NCBI RefSeq assembly: GCF_024197615.1
Contig: NZ_JAKUKE010000003.1
Coordinates: forward strand, 589,192-653,191
Reading direction: 5' to 3'
Origin: Desulfuromonas sp. KJ2020
GTDB taxonomy: Bacteria; Desulfobacterota; Desulfuromonadia; Desulfuromonadales; SZUA-540
DNA: 64,000 bases
Position 1 is the first letter of the stretch. Each line of letters opens with the position of its first letter. The notes under the pieces are model-generated. The model searched no databases and had not been told where the DNA came from. It saw only the letters and a list, made by a program, of their open reading frames with translations. Shown here in pieces: positions 42,026 through 51,340 of this stretch. The position numbers were made by a program, and so were the translations under genes.

Positions 42026-42670
42026 ATGAAAATTTTCGCCATCAACGGCAGCCCACGAAAAACCTGGAATACCGCGAAGCTTCTGCAAGAGACTCTGAAA
42101 GGAGCCGCCTCGCGGGGCGCGGAGACCGAACTGATCCATCTCTACGACCTTGATTTCAAGGGGTGCATCAGTTGCTTCGCCTGCAAACTTAAGGGGGGCA
42201 AGAGTTACGGCAAGTGCGCCATGCGCGACGGGTTGACCCCGGTTTTGGAAAAGCTGGCGGAGGCTGATGCCTTTGTACTTGGCTCGCCGATTTACTTCGG
42301 CACGGTGACGGGGGAGATGCGCTCCTGCATGGAGCGGTTGCTCTTTCCCTATTTCGTCTATGCCCAACAGCCCCAGTCGCTCTTCCGCCGCAAGATTCCG
42401 ACGGCCATGCTCTACACCATGAATATCTCGGAAGAGATGATGAGGGCCGTTCAGTACCCGGTTCATATGGGGGCGAATCAGAATTATCTTGAACGCATCT
42501 TCGGCCAAGCCGAAACCTTCTACGCCTGCGAGACCTTGCAGTTCGAGGACTACGGTAAAGTCGTTTTCGACTACTTCGATCCGGTGGAGCGCCGGGAGAA
42601 ATATGAAAAGAACTTCCCGGAGGATTGCCGCAAGGCCTTTGAACTGGGGGTCAGATTGGCCGGAGTTTGA
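42026..42670 (+). CDS. Flavodoxin-fold NAD(P)H-dependent oxidoreductase with Cys motif
   Basis: 214 aa. MKIFAINGSPRKTWNTAKLL is the FMN-phosphate loop of the iron-sulfur-flavoprotein family. CISCFACKLKGGKSYGKCAM (Cx2Cx2C...C) could hold a 4Fe-4S cluster, and ADAFVLGSPIYFGTVTGEM binds the flavin. Such proteins pass single electrons in anaerobes. RBS GCGGAGG; no operon partner is visible. Confidence 0.85.
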   Translation: MKIFAINGSPRKTWNTAKLLQETLKGAASRGAETELIHLYDLDFKGCISCFACKLKGGKSYGKCAMRDGLTPVLEKLAEADAFVLGSPIYFGTVTGEMRSCMERLLFPYFVYAQQPQSLFRRKIPTAMLYTMNISEEMMRAVQYPVHMGANQNYLERIFGQAETFYACETLQFEDYGKVVFDYFDPVERREKYEKNFPEDCRKAFELGVRLAGV

Positions 42671-42823
42671 TCTTTGTTGGAATAATGGGAAAATTTAACG
42701 GTCGTTAGGTGACGAGAGTCGCTACTAGCGGGATGACGACTGGAGTCATGTTTTCTCCATCGCCTCGCCCAGCATCAGCCGTATTGCTCCGCGAAAAAGG
42801 CTTATCTTTCGAAGGAGGTGGTC

Positions 42824-43735
42824 ATGGACAGACGCGAATTCATCCGTCAGACCCTGCAGGCCGCCCTGGCGGTCACCGCTGTTGGCAGTGTTCCGGTCCT
42901 TTCCTGGCTGCCCCGGCCGACTCTGGCGGCAGCCGGTTCGACCGTCGCCGCACGCAAGGGGCAGGATATCTCTTTGCTGGTGCGGCAGACGTGCGACGCC
43001 CTGGGGGGCATGTCCCAGTTCGTCAAAAGGGGTGAAACGGTGGTGGTGAAGCCCAATATCGGCTGGGACCGGACGCCGGAGCTGGCCGCCAACACCAACC
43101 CCCTGGTGGTGCGAACAGTGGTGGAGCTCTGTCTGGAGGCCGGGGCCAAGCAGGTGCGGGTGTTCGATCGGCCCTGCAACGACCCGCGGCGCTGCTATGT
43201 GCAGAGCGGCATTCAGGGGGCGGTGGAGTCGATTCGATCCGATCGGGTGAGGATGGAGCATATGGACCGGCGCGGCTGGCAGGAGTTGGATATCGCCCAG
43301 GGGGTGGAGCTGCGGCGCTGGGAGTTCTACCGGCCGGCGCTGGAGGCCGACCGTTTCATCAATCTGCCCATCGCCAAACATCACGGCCTCTCTACCGTCA
43401 CTCTGGGGATGAAGAACATCATGGGAGTGATCGGCGGCAACCGCGGGCGCCTGCACCGACAGATCGACGAGGCCCTCTGTGACATCAATCTGATCGTCCC
43501 TTCTGACCTGACTCTCATCGACGCCACCCGGGTCCTGGTCGCCAACGGGCCGCAGGGGGGGAGGGTGGAAGACGTGCGTCGTCTCGACACCCTCGTCGCC
43601 TCAGCCGACATCGTTGCCGCCGACAGCATCGCCGCGACCCTCCTGGGGCATCAGCCCGACGCCATTCCGACCCTGGTGACCGCCAGCCGACGTGGGCTGG
43701 GCATCGCCGACCTCGCCCGGATAAGGCGGGTCTGA
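42824..43735 (+). CDS. DUF362 protein with Tat signal peptide
   Basis: 303 aa. Twin-arginine leader MDRREFIRQTLQAALAVTAV with RRxFI, ending near TLAAA, so it should be exported folded. The body has VVVKPNIGWDR, FINLPIAKHHGLSTVTLGMKNIMGV and ADIVAADSIAATLLG, the DUF362 pattern. No cluster Cys motif is seen. ATG 42824 has AAGGAGG. It shares its last base with the start of the polyferredoxin gene, and the pair may form an exported redox module with a membrane FeS partner. Confidence 0.88.
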   Translation: MDRREFIRQTLQAALAVTAVGSVPVLSWLPRPTLAAAGSTVAARKGQDISLLVRQTCDALGGMSQFVKRGETVVVKPNIGWDRTPELAANTNPLVVRTVVELCLEAGAKQVRVFDRPCNDPRRCYVQSGIQGAVESIRSDRVRMEHMDRRGWQELDIAQGVELRRWEFYRPALEADRFINLPIAKHHGLSTVTLGMKNIMGVIGGNRGRLHRQIDEALCDINLIVPSDLTLIDATRVLVANGPQGGRVEDVRRLDTLVASADIVAADSIAATLLGHQPDAIPTLVTASRRGLGIADLARIRRV

Positions 43736-45270
43736 TGCGCTTCCTGACCCGTCGTGGCCTGCGTCGCAGCGTCCAGGTTCTGGCCCTGCTCGGTTTTTTG
43801 TGGCTGTTTCTGCAGACCGAATACCGCGGCGTGGACGACCTTCCCTGGCCGGTCAGTCTCCTCTTTCGCCTCGATCCCCTGGCGGCGCTGGCCGATGCCC
43901 TGGCACCGGGGCCCTTCCACTGGCGGCTGTTGTGGCCGGCCTTTGTTCTGCTGCTGCTGACCTTTGTTCTGGGACGCTTCTTCTGTGGCTGGATCTGTCC
44001 GCTGGGCACCACCCTGGACGGCCTCGGCTCCGGTATCGGTCGCGGGACCCGGGTGGTGTCTCCGGCCTGGCGGCGGGTGAAATACTATCTCCTCTTCGCC
44101 CTCGTTGCGGCTGGTCTTTTTGGGGTGCAGCTGCTGGGCCTCTTTGATCCCCTGGCGATCTTTCTACGCACCCTCACTCTGGCGGTCTATCCAGCCTGGA
44201 ATCTGTTCTGGAACGAGGGCTTCACCGCCCTTTACGAGCACCGGGTGCCCCTGTTGTCCGACGGCGCCGATGCCATCTGGCCCTTCTTCCGCGACACTCT
44301 GCTGGCCTTTCATCCGCCGGCCTTCACGCTGGCTCTTTTCACTCTGCTGGTTTTTGTCGCGATCCTGGCGCTCGAGCGTCTGGAGCGGCGTTTCTGGTGC
44401 AAGAATCTCTGTCCATTGGGAGCCCTGCTCGGCCTCTGCTCCCGCCATGCCCTGCTGCAGCGCACCCCGTCGGGGGCCTGCCCTGACTGTCGTCTCTGCC
44501 TGCAGGCCTGCCGGATGAAGGCGGTCGAAGAGGAGGGGAGGCGATCCGAAGAATGCGTCCTCTGTTTCGACTGCGACGGATTCTGCCCGCAGGAGCGCGT
44601 CCATTGGCGTTTCGGCTATCGCCGACCGTCGACGTCGGTCGACCTCAGCCGGCGGGGCATGGTGACCGCGTTGGCGTCTGGCCTGCTGGTCGCACCGATG
44701 TTTCGCCTGAGCCCCAATCCCGGTCGTCATGGGTTTCTGCTGCGACCGCCCGGGGCCGTGGCGGAGGAAGAATTCCTGCGGCGCTGCGTGCGCTGCGGTG
44801 AATGTCTCAAGGTCTGTATCGGCGGCGTGCTCCATCCCGCCTTTTTGCAGGCGGGCCCGGCCGGCCTGTGGACGCCGCTGGTCGTGCCACGCCTGGGTTA
44901 TTGCGAATACAACTGCACGCTCTGCGGCCAGGTCTGTCCCACCGGGGCCATCAGACGCCTCGGTCTGGAAGAAAAGCGCCGCACGGTCATCGGTCTGGCC
45001 GTTTTCGACAAGGACCGCTGCCTGCCCTTTGCCCGTGGGAGTGAATGTCTGGTATGCGAAGAGCACTGCCCGACGCCGGAAAAGGCCATTGTTTTTGAGG
45101 AAAAAGAAGTCCTCTTCGCGGGAGAAACCCGTCGGCTCAAAATACCTCGGGTCGTGGAGAATTTATGTATCGGCTGCGGCATCTGCGAGACCCGCTGCCC
45201 CCTGGAGGGGGCTGGCGCCATTCGCGTGGTCAGCGAAGGGGAGAGTCGGCGGCGAGGCTGGGTACGGTAG
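43735..45270 (+). CDS. NapH/CcoG-like membrane polyferredoxin
   Basis: 511 aa. Several membrane helices in the first ~230 residues, with CGWICPLGTTLDGLG (the NapH-like CxxxCP motif), then cytoplasmic FeS clusters: CKNLCPLGALLG, CPDCRLCLQACRM, CVLCFDCDGFCP, CVRCGECLKVC, CTLCGQVCPTGAI, CLVCEEHCP and CIGCGICETRCP. It also carries an internal SRRGMVTALASGLL segment. It likely moves electrons between quinol and a periplasmic or DUF362 partner. Translation is coupled to the upstream gene (TGATG). Confidence 0.88.
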   Translation: MRFLTRRGLRRSVQVLALLGFLWLFLQTEYRGVDDLPWPVSLLFRLDPLAALADALAPGPFHWRLLWPAFVLLLLTFVLGRFFCGWICPLGTTLDGLGSGIGRGTRVVSPAWRRVKYYLLFALVAAGLFGVQLLGLFDPLAIFLRTLTLAVYPAWNLFWNEGFTALYEHRVPLLSDGADAIWPFFRDTLLAFHPPAFTLALFTLLVFVAILALERLERRFWCKNLCPLGALLGLCSRHALLQRTPSGACPDCRLCLQACRMKAVEEEGRRSEECVLCFDCDGFCPQERVHWRFGYRRPSTSVDLSRRGMVTALASGLLVAPMFRLSPNPGRHGFLLRPPGAVAEEEFLRRCVRCGECLKVCIGGVLHPAFLQAGPAGLWTPLVVPRLGYCEYNCTLCGQVCPTGAIRRLGLEEKRRTVIGLAVFDKDRCLPFARGSECLVCEEHCPTPEKAIVFEEKEVLFAGETRRLKIPRVVENLCIGCGICETRCPLEGAGAIRVVSEGESRRRGWVR

Positions 45271-45291
45271 GGAGTGCGGCGGTTAAAAAAG

Positions 45292-45330
45292 AAGGGTCAT
45301 TGACGGGGGATGTCAATGACCCTTTTCTTT
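45292..45330. terminator. Bidirectional terminator between polyferredoxin and MerR genes
   Basis: Perfect 13-bp arms AAGGGTCATTGAC (45292-45304) and its complement (45312-45324), with T-rich tracts on both outer sides. Confidence 0.9.
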
Positions 45331-45354
45331 TTCCAGGGAACCAGCCTGAGGCGA

Positions 45355-45780
45355 TCAGGAATCGGCCGCCTCACGTTGCATAGCTTCTTTCAGTTTGGTC
45401 AGCATGCGTTCGCGGTACTCGACGATGTCCGTGCGCAGGGCGTTCAGCTTGGCGACCCTGTCGTCGATCGTGTGGATGTGCTGGTCGAAGATGCCGATCA
45501 ATTCGGGGATCAGGCGATCCGTCTTTTTGGCGTTGCCGTAAACTTCGTACAGGTGCTGCATCTCCTTGATGGTCAGTCCCAGATCCCGCAACCTGATGAT
45601 GAACTTGATTCTTCTGACCATATACGGCGTATAGCCACGGTTGGCACGGTCGAGACGTTCTACCGATTCGATGATGCCGACCTCCTCCCAGTAGCGCAGC
45701 GTCCGCGTCGAAATTCCCAGATCTTTGCACAACGTCCCAATCGGGATGATTTCCTCGGTTGTTGGTCTGTCTTCACTCAT
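45355..45780 (-). CDS. MerR-family regulator (LiuR-like)
   Basis: 141 aa. N-terminal winged HTH (IPIGTLCKDLGISTRTLRYWEEVGII) then TPYMVRRIKFIIRLRDLGLTIKEM and a coiled-coil dimer helix with no effector domain or Cys ligands. This short, ligand-free-looking type includes LiuR and SauR/PsrA-like regulators of acyl-CoA catabolism. Its own promoter and those of the two operons downstream share an operator. It probably represses them until an acyl-CoA is bound; the ligand is not known. Confidence 0.85.
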   Translation of the reverse strand: MSEDRPTTEEIIPIGTLCKDLGISTRTLRYWEEVGIIESVERLDRANRGYTPYMVRRIKFIIRLRDLGLTIKEMQHLYEVYGNAKKTDRLIPELIGIFDQHIHTIDDRVAKLNALRTDIVEYRERMLTKLKEAMQREAADS

Positions 45781-45817
45781 GGTGTTCCCTCGCGTTGGTG
45801 TTGTTTTGCTCGAAATT

Positions 45818-45839
45818 ATGACATTGACGTAAATAAAAT
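45818..45839 (-). promoter_or_regulatory. Operator in MerR gene promoter
   Basis: ATGACATTGACGTAAAT and the bases after it match the operon operators at 16 of 22 positions, including ACGTAAAT. This suggests autoregulation. Confidence 0.55.
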
Positions 45840-45978
45840 GGAACTTAAATCTTTAACCGCCTCAGTCATATTTAAAAAAACGAACAATGTTATACATAAA
45901 AAATTCAAACAAAACCAGCATCTTATGTGATGGTAATATTTGTGAAAAATGTAAAACAAAATAACGTTCAAAAAATCG

Positions 45979-46007
45979 TTGACATGCACGTAAATGCAAA
46001 ATACAAA
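45979..46007 (+). promoter_or_regulatory. Promoter and MerR operator of CoA-transferase/TRAP/icmF operon
   Basis: TTGACA (45979-45984) and TACAAA (46002-46007), 17-nt spacer. TTGACATGCACGTAAATGC plus AAA (45979-46000) is identical to the element at 57547. Confidence 0.72.
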
Positions 46008-46101
46008 TAAGGACAACAGGGGGCGGCTCTGGCCGTTTCTGTCGGGGACCCCGTGCCGGCGGGGACATGTCATTCAAAGGAAATGCAAAAAGGAGGAGGG
46101 T

Positions 46102-47661
46102 ATGTCGGAATTTCTCAGCCGAATCAGGAAGAAGAGCCTGCACGCCAGAATCATGCAGCCGGAGGACACCATCCCGTTTTTCAAGAACGGCATGGATCTG
46201 GGCTGGTCGGGGTTTACTCCGGTGGGATACCCGAAGGTGGTCCCTCTGGCGCTGGCCGACTATGTCGAGCAGAACAACCTGCAGGGCAAGATGCGCTTCA
46301 ACCTCTTTATCGGCGCGTCCATCGGCCAGGAGGTGGAGGACCGCTGGGCTTCTCTGCAGATGACGGACAAGCGCTGGCCCTATCAGACGGGCAAGGTAAT
46401 CCAGAAGCAGGTCAACGACGGCACCGTGCGCATGGGGGACAAGCATCTGTCACTCTATGCCCAGGATCTCGGTTACGGCTACTACACCAAGGGCAGGGGA
46501 GGCGGTTTCGATCTCGGTCTGGTGGAAGCCTCGGGCATTGCCGAGGACGGCAGCATCATCCTGGCCGGTTCCATCGGCGCGGCGACGGAGGTCATTCAGC
46601 ACTCGGACAAGCTCATCATCGAGATCAATACGGCCATTCCCTCCTTCGAAGGGCTGCACGATATCGTCATGCTCGACAAGCCCCCCCACCGCAAGCCCTA
46701 CCTGATCAGCCGCGTCGATGATCGCATCGGCACCCTGCATGTCCCCTGTGATCACGACAAGATCATCGCCATCGTCGAATCGCAGAAACCGGACCGCGGG
46801 CGGCCGTTGGGCCCTCCGGACGAGATTTCCGAGCGCATCGCCGCCAATATCCTCGATTTCTTTGGTGTCGAAGTGAAAGCGGGGCGCTTGCCGAAAAACC
46901 TGCTCCCCCTGCAGTCGGGGGTCGGCAATATCGCCAACGCCGTGGTCGGCGGCCTGGTGAATGGTCCCTTCAGCAATCTCAAGGTCTGGACCGAGGTCAT
47001 CCAGGACACCATGCTCGACTTTTTCGATTCGGGCAAACTCGACTTCGCCTCGTCCACCTCCCTCTCCCTATCGGAGCCGGGTTTTGAGCGCTTCTACCAG
47101 AACTGGGACAGGTACGCCAGCAAGGTCATTCTGCGCCCCATGCAGGTGAGCAACAATCCGGAGCCCATCCGCCGTCTGGGGGTGATCGCCATGAACACCC
47201 CGGTGGAATTCGATATCTACGGCCACGCCAATTCGACCCTGGTGGGCGGCACCCGTATGGTCAACGGCATCGGCGGTTCCGGCGACTTTCTGCGCAACGC
47301 GGCGCTGTCCATCATGCATACCCCGTCGACCCGTCCCTCCAAGACCGACCCGACGGGGATCACCTGTGTCGTTCCCTTCGCCACCCACGTCGATCACACC
47401 GAACACGATCTCGACATCCTCGTCACCGAGCAGGGTCTGGCCGATCTTCGCGGCCTCTGCCCCCGCGAGAGGGCGCGGGAGATCATCGCCAAGTGCGCTC
47501 ACCCCGATTACCGGCCGATTCTGACCGAATACTACGAGCGCGCCGAAAAGGACTGCTTTGCCCGCGGTGTCGGCCACGAGCCCCACATGCTCTTCAAAGC
47601 CTTCCGCATGCAGGAGGCTTTGGCCTCCAAGGGAACCATGAAGATCGACAGCTGGGAGTAG
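46102..47661 (+). CDS. Acetyl-CoA hydrolase/CoA-transferase family protein
   Basis: 519 aa from ATG 46102 behind AAGGAGGAGGG. GYPKVVPLALADYVEQN, IGASIGQEVEDRWA, FGVEVKAGRLPKNLLPLQSGVGNIANAV and GLCPRERAREIIAKCAHPDYRP are typical of the Ach1/Cat1 family. These enzymes move CoA between acetyl-CoA or succinyl-CoA and a free short-chain acid. As first gene of an operon with a carboxylate transporter and IcmF, it is the likely activation step, for instance isobutyrate to isobutyryl-CoA. The substrate is inference. Confidence 0.9.
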   Translation: MSEFLSRIRKKSLHARIMQPEDTIPFFKNGMDLGWSGFTPVGYPKVVPLALADYVEQNNLQGKMRFNLFIGASIGQEVEDRWASLQMTDKRWPYQTGKVIQKQVNDGTVRMGDKHLSLYAQDLGYGYYTKGRGGGFDLGLVEASGIAEDGSIILAGSIGAATEVIQHSDKLIIEINTAIPSFEGLHDIVMLDKPPHRKPYLISRVDDRIGTLHVPCDHDKIIAIVESQKPDRGRPLGPPDEISERIAANILDFFGVEVKAGRLPKNLLPLQSGVGNIANAVVGGLVNGPFSNLKVWTEVIQDTMLDFFDSGKLDFASSTSLSLSEPGFERFYQNWDRYASKVILRPMQVSNNPEPIRRLGVIAMNTPVEFDIYGHANSTLVGGTRMVNGIGGSGDFLRNAALSIMHTPSTRPSKTDPTGITCVVPFATHVDHTEHDLDILVTEQGLADLRGLCPRERAREIIAKCAHPDYRPILTEYYERAEKDCFARGVGHEPHMLFKAFRMQEALASKGTMKIDSWE

Positions 47662-47665
47662 GACT

Positions 47666-48391
47666 ATGGCAGCGGGCGCCGGAAAATTCACCCATAAGTA
47701 CGAGATGCAGAATGTCCAGTTCGTGCTGGATATCCTCCATCTGCTGACAGTGTCGCCTTCGGGCGAGAAGCTGACGACCTTTGTGGAGAAAATGACCAGC
47801 GCCAGCAAATACAAGGTCTTTCGCATGCTGCACACCCTGGAGACCAAGGATTTTGTCGTTCGCAACAGCGCCGGCGACTATCACCTGGGACCGGCGGCAT
47901 TCAGCCTGGCCCGGGGCATCCTCTCCGATCAGGGCAAGGCCTCGAAGCTGCGCCCCGTGCTGGAGGATCTGGGGGCCGCCACCGGCGAGGCGGTCTACCT
48001 GGGCCGGGTGAAGGAGGCGGAGGCGATGCTCATCGATGTGGTCGAAACCCGGCAGGTGGTGCGGGCCATCAGCTGTCTGGGGTCGTCGTTTCCCGTAACC
48101 GGTGGTCGCCTGTTGGAAGAGTCCTCCATCTGTCGCATCTATGGTGCGGAAGAAACGCTGCTGGCTGATGTGGCCACGCTCTCTGCCGTCTTTGCGCCTC
48201 AGCATGAACTGCGGCAGACGGCCCTGGTGGTGGCGGTGCCTGCCTGCCGTTTCAACGAGGCCCGCCTGGCCGGGGAGCTGCTCCCTCTGCTTTCCCGCTG
48301 CGCCCGGGAGCTGGGCGAGATGTACGGCTGGCAGGAGAGCCGTCTCTTCGACCGGCAGACACGGAAAAAATACGCGTACTTATTGGGTTGA
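47666..48391 (+). CDS. IclR-family transcriptional regulator
   Basis: 241 aa. Winged HTH near the N-terminus (MQNVQFVLDILHLLTVSPSGEKLTTFVEKMTSASKYKVFRMLHTLE) and an IclR effector domain (VETRQVVRAISCLGSSFPVTGG...). It sits inside the catabolic operon, four bases after the CoA-transferase stop. IclR regulators sense small acids, so it may add a second, substrate-level control alongside the MerR protein. Confidence 0.85.
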   Translation: MAAGAGKFTHKYEMQNVQFVLDILHLLTVSPSGEKLTTFVEKMTSASKYKVFRMLHTLETKDFVVRNSAGDYHLGPAAFSLARGILSDQGKASKLRPVLEDLGAATGEAVYLGRVKEAEAMLIDVVETRQVVRAISCLGSSFPVTGGRLLEESSICRIYGAEETLLADVATLSAVFAPQHELRQTALVVAVPACRFNEARLAGELLPLLSRCARELGEMYGWQESRLFDRQTRKKYAYLLG

Positions 48392-48471
48392 ATAATGGAC
48401 CTCATCGCGCTCGGATTGAGGGGATGGGGATTTGTCAAGCGGATTCACCAACCAAGAATGGAGTCGTCACG

Positions 48472-49455
48472 ATGAAAAAAAACAGGTATGTGGGATTGAT
48501 CGCTGTGGTCTTTATGGTTCTGACTTTTTCGTCCAGCACCTTTGCCGCGCAGCTGCGCATGTTGTCCGCTTTTCATGAAAACTTCATCTTCAATGTCGGC
48601 GCTACCGCCAAGATGATCCAAAACCTCGAAGAGATTTCCGGGGGCAAAATGAAGGTGGCCTTCCACGGTCCCGATGTCATCCCGACCTTCGAGCAGTTCC
48701 AGCCCCTGCAGGCCGGCATCTTTGATCTGTCCTTCACCCACGCCACCTACCACGCCGGCACCATCAGCGTCGGCGTCGGCATGGACGCCACCCTGGCCGA
48801 TCCGACCAAGCGCCGTGAGTCGGGCCTCTTTGACTTTCTGGACAAGGAGTACAACAAACTCGGCGTCAAACTCGTCGCCCTGCCTCCCGTCGCCCCCTAC
48901 CATTTTATTACGCGCAATCCCTTGAGCGGCAACAAGCCGAGCCTGGCCGGCCTGAAGATGCGCAGCAACCCGAGCCTGCAGAACACCATCCTGGCCCTTG
49001 GCGGCTCGCCGGTGACCATGGCCGGCGGTGACGTCTACACCTCCCTGCAGCGCGGCGTCATCGACGGCGCGGCCTGGACCCTGGTCGGGGTCAAGGATTT
49101 CAAATGGCAGGAAGTGGCCAACTACATGGTGCGCCCGACCTTCGGTTCGATCTCCATGATGATCGCCATGAACCTGGATAAGTACAACTCGCTGCCGCCG
49201 GAACAGCAGCGCTGGATCGACGAGGCCGGCAAGAAGACCGAACTCGACAGCCTGGAATTCTTCAACAATCTGATCGAGGAGGAGATCGCCTTTTTGCAGA
49301 ACCAGGGCATGAAAGTGACCAACATGCACCCCGAGGATAAGGAACAGGTCGAAATCTACTGGAACAATGGCCTCTGGGACATGGCCAAGCAGTCTTCGCC
49401 CGCCGCCGGCCCCAAGTTCCGTGAACTGGCCATCGAAAAAGGTATGACGCGATGA
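48472..49455 (+). CDS. dctP: TRAP transporter solute-binding protein DctP
   Basis: 327 aa. Signal peptide (VGLIAVVFMVLTFSSSTFA) and the DctP fold: KMIQNLEEISGGKMKVAFHGPDVIP, LAGLKMRSNPSLQNTILALGGSPVTMAGGDVYTSLQRGVIDGAAWT, which includes the Arg that binds the ligand carboxylate. It captures an organic acid in the periplasm. ATG 48472 has GGAG 8 nt before it; upstream in-frame codons from 48388 overlap the iclR end. The small permease gene overlaps its stop. Confidence 0.93.
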   Translation: MKKNRYVGLIAVVFMVLTFSSSTFAAQLRMLSAFHENFIFNVGATAKMIQNLEEISGGKMKVAFHGPDVIPTFEQFQPLQAGIFDLSFTHATYHAGTISVGVGMDATLADPTKRRESGLFDFLDKEYNKLGVKLVALPPVAPYHFITRNPLSGNKPSLAGLKMRSNPSLQNTILALGGSPVTMAGGDVYTSLQRGVIDGAAWTLVGVKDFKWQEVANYMVRPTFGSISMMIAMNLDKYNSLPPEQQRWIDEAGKKTELDSLEFFNNLIEEEIAFLQNQGMKVTNMHPEDKEQVEIYWNNGLWDMAKQSSPAAGPKFRELAIEKGMTR

Positions 49456-49979
49456 ACAATGGGAGTCTGAACCATTCCCAGCCGGCCATCCTGAAAGGGA
49501 TGGCCGGTACCCTCGACCTGTTGACGCGGGCGAGTTATGTCCTGAGCGGACTGGCCCTGACCGGCATGGTGTCCCTGATTCTCTACGAGGTCTCCATGCG
49601 CTATTTCTTCAATGCCCCGACCAACTGGTCCAGTGATGTCAACCAATGGCTCTTTGCCCTGACCGTCATGCTGGCGCTGCCCGAAATCACTCGGGCCAAC
49701 GGCAACGTGGCCATCACCATTGTCATCGAAAAACTGCCGCAGCAGAGAAAGCTGCTCATTTATCGCGGCATCGCTTTCCTCGGTTTTCTGGTGTGTATCG
49801 CCGTTTTCATCATTGCCGGCCTGGAGTCCTTTCGCCAGTTTCAGCGCGGCATTGCGACCATGTGGGTCAACCCGATTCCCAAATGGTGGATATCTTCGGT
49901 CATCCCCCTGGGTTTTCTGCTGAGCGGGTTCCAGTTTCTGCGTGAAGGCTTCAAACCCAACCCCCCTGGCGAAGTATAG
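49452..49979 (+). CDS. dctQ: TRAP transporter small permease DctQ
   Basis: 175 aa with four membrane helices, including ALTGMVSLILYEVSMRYFFNAPTNWSSDVNQWLFA, the typical DctQ helix pair. It bridges DctP delivery to the large permease. It is coupled to dctP (ATGA) and followed 10 nt later by dctM. Confidence 0.9.
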   Translation: MNNGSLNHSQPAILKGMAGTLDLLTRASYVLSGLALTGMVSLILYEVSMRYFFNAPTNWSSDVNQWLFALTVMLALPEITRANGNVAITIVIEKLPQQRKLLIYRGIAFLGFLVCIAVFIIAGLESFRQFQRGIATMWVNPIPKWWISSVIPLGFLLSGFQFLREGFKPNPPGEV

Positions 49980-49989
49980 GAGAGATCTC

Positions 49990-51303
49990 ATGGATTGGGG
50001 CGTCACCTTATCGATTGCCATTGTCGTGCTGCTGACCTTGTTCGCCATCGGGATGCCGGTCTTTGTCGCCTTCCTGGTGGTGAACGTCGCCGGCGTCTTC
50101 CTGCTGTTCGGCAGCAGCGGTTTCGGCATGTTTGCCAACAGCATCTACCAGACCATCACCCAGGAATCGCTGATGGCCATTCCCCTCTTTATTCTCATGG
50201 GGGAAATCCTTTTTCGCTCCAATGCGGTGGAGATTCTCATCGATTCCATCGATAAGATGGTCGGCAACGTGCGCGGGCGCAACTACGTCCTCGTCACCTC
50301 CCTGTCCACGGTCTTCGGTGCCCTGAGCGGTTCGGCGGTGGCGGTGGCCGCCATGCTGGGACGCTCGGTGATGCCGACCATGGACGCGCGGGGCTACGAT
50401 ACCCGCCTGTCCATCAGCGCGATCCTCGGCGGCGCCAGCCTGGCTCCCATCATCCCGCCGAGCCTGCTGGTCATCATGGTCGGCTCCATGGTGGATGTCT
50501 CCATCGCCAAGCTGCTCATCGCCGGCATCGTGCCGGGCATCATGATGGCGGTCATCATGGTCATCTACGTCTATATCCGTCTGCTGCGCAACCCGAATCT
50601 GGAGCCGGCCGGCGATCGTGGCGTCCGCGAGAAGGTGAGCCCCCGCGAGTTCTTCACTGCCCTGGCCCGCACCCTGCCGTTTCTCATCGTCATCTTCTCG
50701 GTCATGGGGCTCATTCTCATGGGGATCGTGACGCCGACAGAATCGGCAGCCACCGGGGTACTCGGCGCCATGCTGGCGGCGGCGGTTTTCCGCAAGCTTT
50801 CTTTCAAAATGCTCTACGAGGCGGTGCTGGGCACCTGCTCGGTGAGCACCATGATCCTGGTCATCATGGCCAGCTCCATGCTCTTCGGTCAGCTGCTGTC
50901 CTTCACCGGTGCATCGAGCGGCCTGGTCCGGATGGCTTCCGAACTGGACCTGCCCCTGGTGGGAACCTTTATCGTGCTGATGCTGGTCCCCTTCATCCTC
51001 TGCATGTTCGTCGACCTCTTCGCCGTCATGCTGGTGGCCATCCCGATCTACGACCCCCTGCTGCAGGTCTACAACTTCGATCCCGTCTGGTTCTGGATGC
51101 TCTTTCTCATCAACCTGACCCTGGGGAGCCTGACCCCTCCCTTCGGCTACACGATCTTCGCCCTTAAGGGGGCCATGCCGGAACTGACCCTGGACGACGT
51201 CTATGCGGGAGCCTGGCCGATGGTGGGACTTTTTGTCCTGGGGATGGCCATCATGTATGTCTTCCCCGCTATCGTGACGTTCCTCCCCGCGCTTATTGGC
51301 TGA
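49990..51303 (+). CDS. dctM: TRAP transporter large permease DctM
   Basis: 437 aa with about 12 membrane helices and two copies of the inverted-repeat core: IPLFILMGEILFRSNAVEILIDSIDKMVG and SLAPIIPPSLLVIMVGSMVDVSIAKLLIAG in the first half, SLTPPFGYTIFALKGAMPELTLDD in the second. It imports the acid with Na+ or H+. The RBS is AGGAGAG before ATG 49990. It is the third gene of the transport set inside the catabolic operon. Confidence 0.94.
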   Translation: MDWGVTLSIAIVVLLTLFAIGMPVFVAFLVVNVAGVFLLFGSSGFGMFANSIYQTITQESLMAIPLFILMGEILFRSNAVEILIDSIDKMVGNVRGRNYVLVTSLSTVFGALSGSAVAVAAMLGRSVMPTMDARGYDTRLSISAILGGASLAPIIPPSLLVIMVGSMVDVSIAKLLIAGIVPGIMMAVIMVIYVYIRLLRNPNLEPAGDRGVREKVSPREFFTALARTLPFLIVIFSVMGLILMGIVTPTESAATGVLGAMLAAAVFRKLSFKMLYEAVLGTCSVSTMILVIMASSMLFGQLLSFTGASSGLVRMASELDLPLVGTFIVLMLVPFILCMFVDLFAVMLVAIPIYDPLLQVYNFDPVWFWMLFLINLTLGSLTPPFGYTIFALKGAMPELTLDDVYAGAWPMVGLFVLGMAIMYVFPAIVTFLPALIG

Positions 51304-51340
51304 ATACCGGAATGCACAGGACCACGAAAGGGACCCGCCG

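Noticed and set aside
42694-42709. Third HcpR-type operator (TTTAACGGTCGTTAGG)
   Set aside because: It differs from the two good sites at both conserved G/C positions, and no well-spaced -10 follows. Kept only as a remark.
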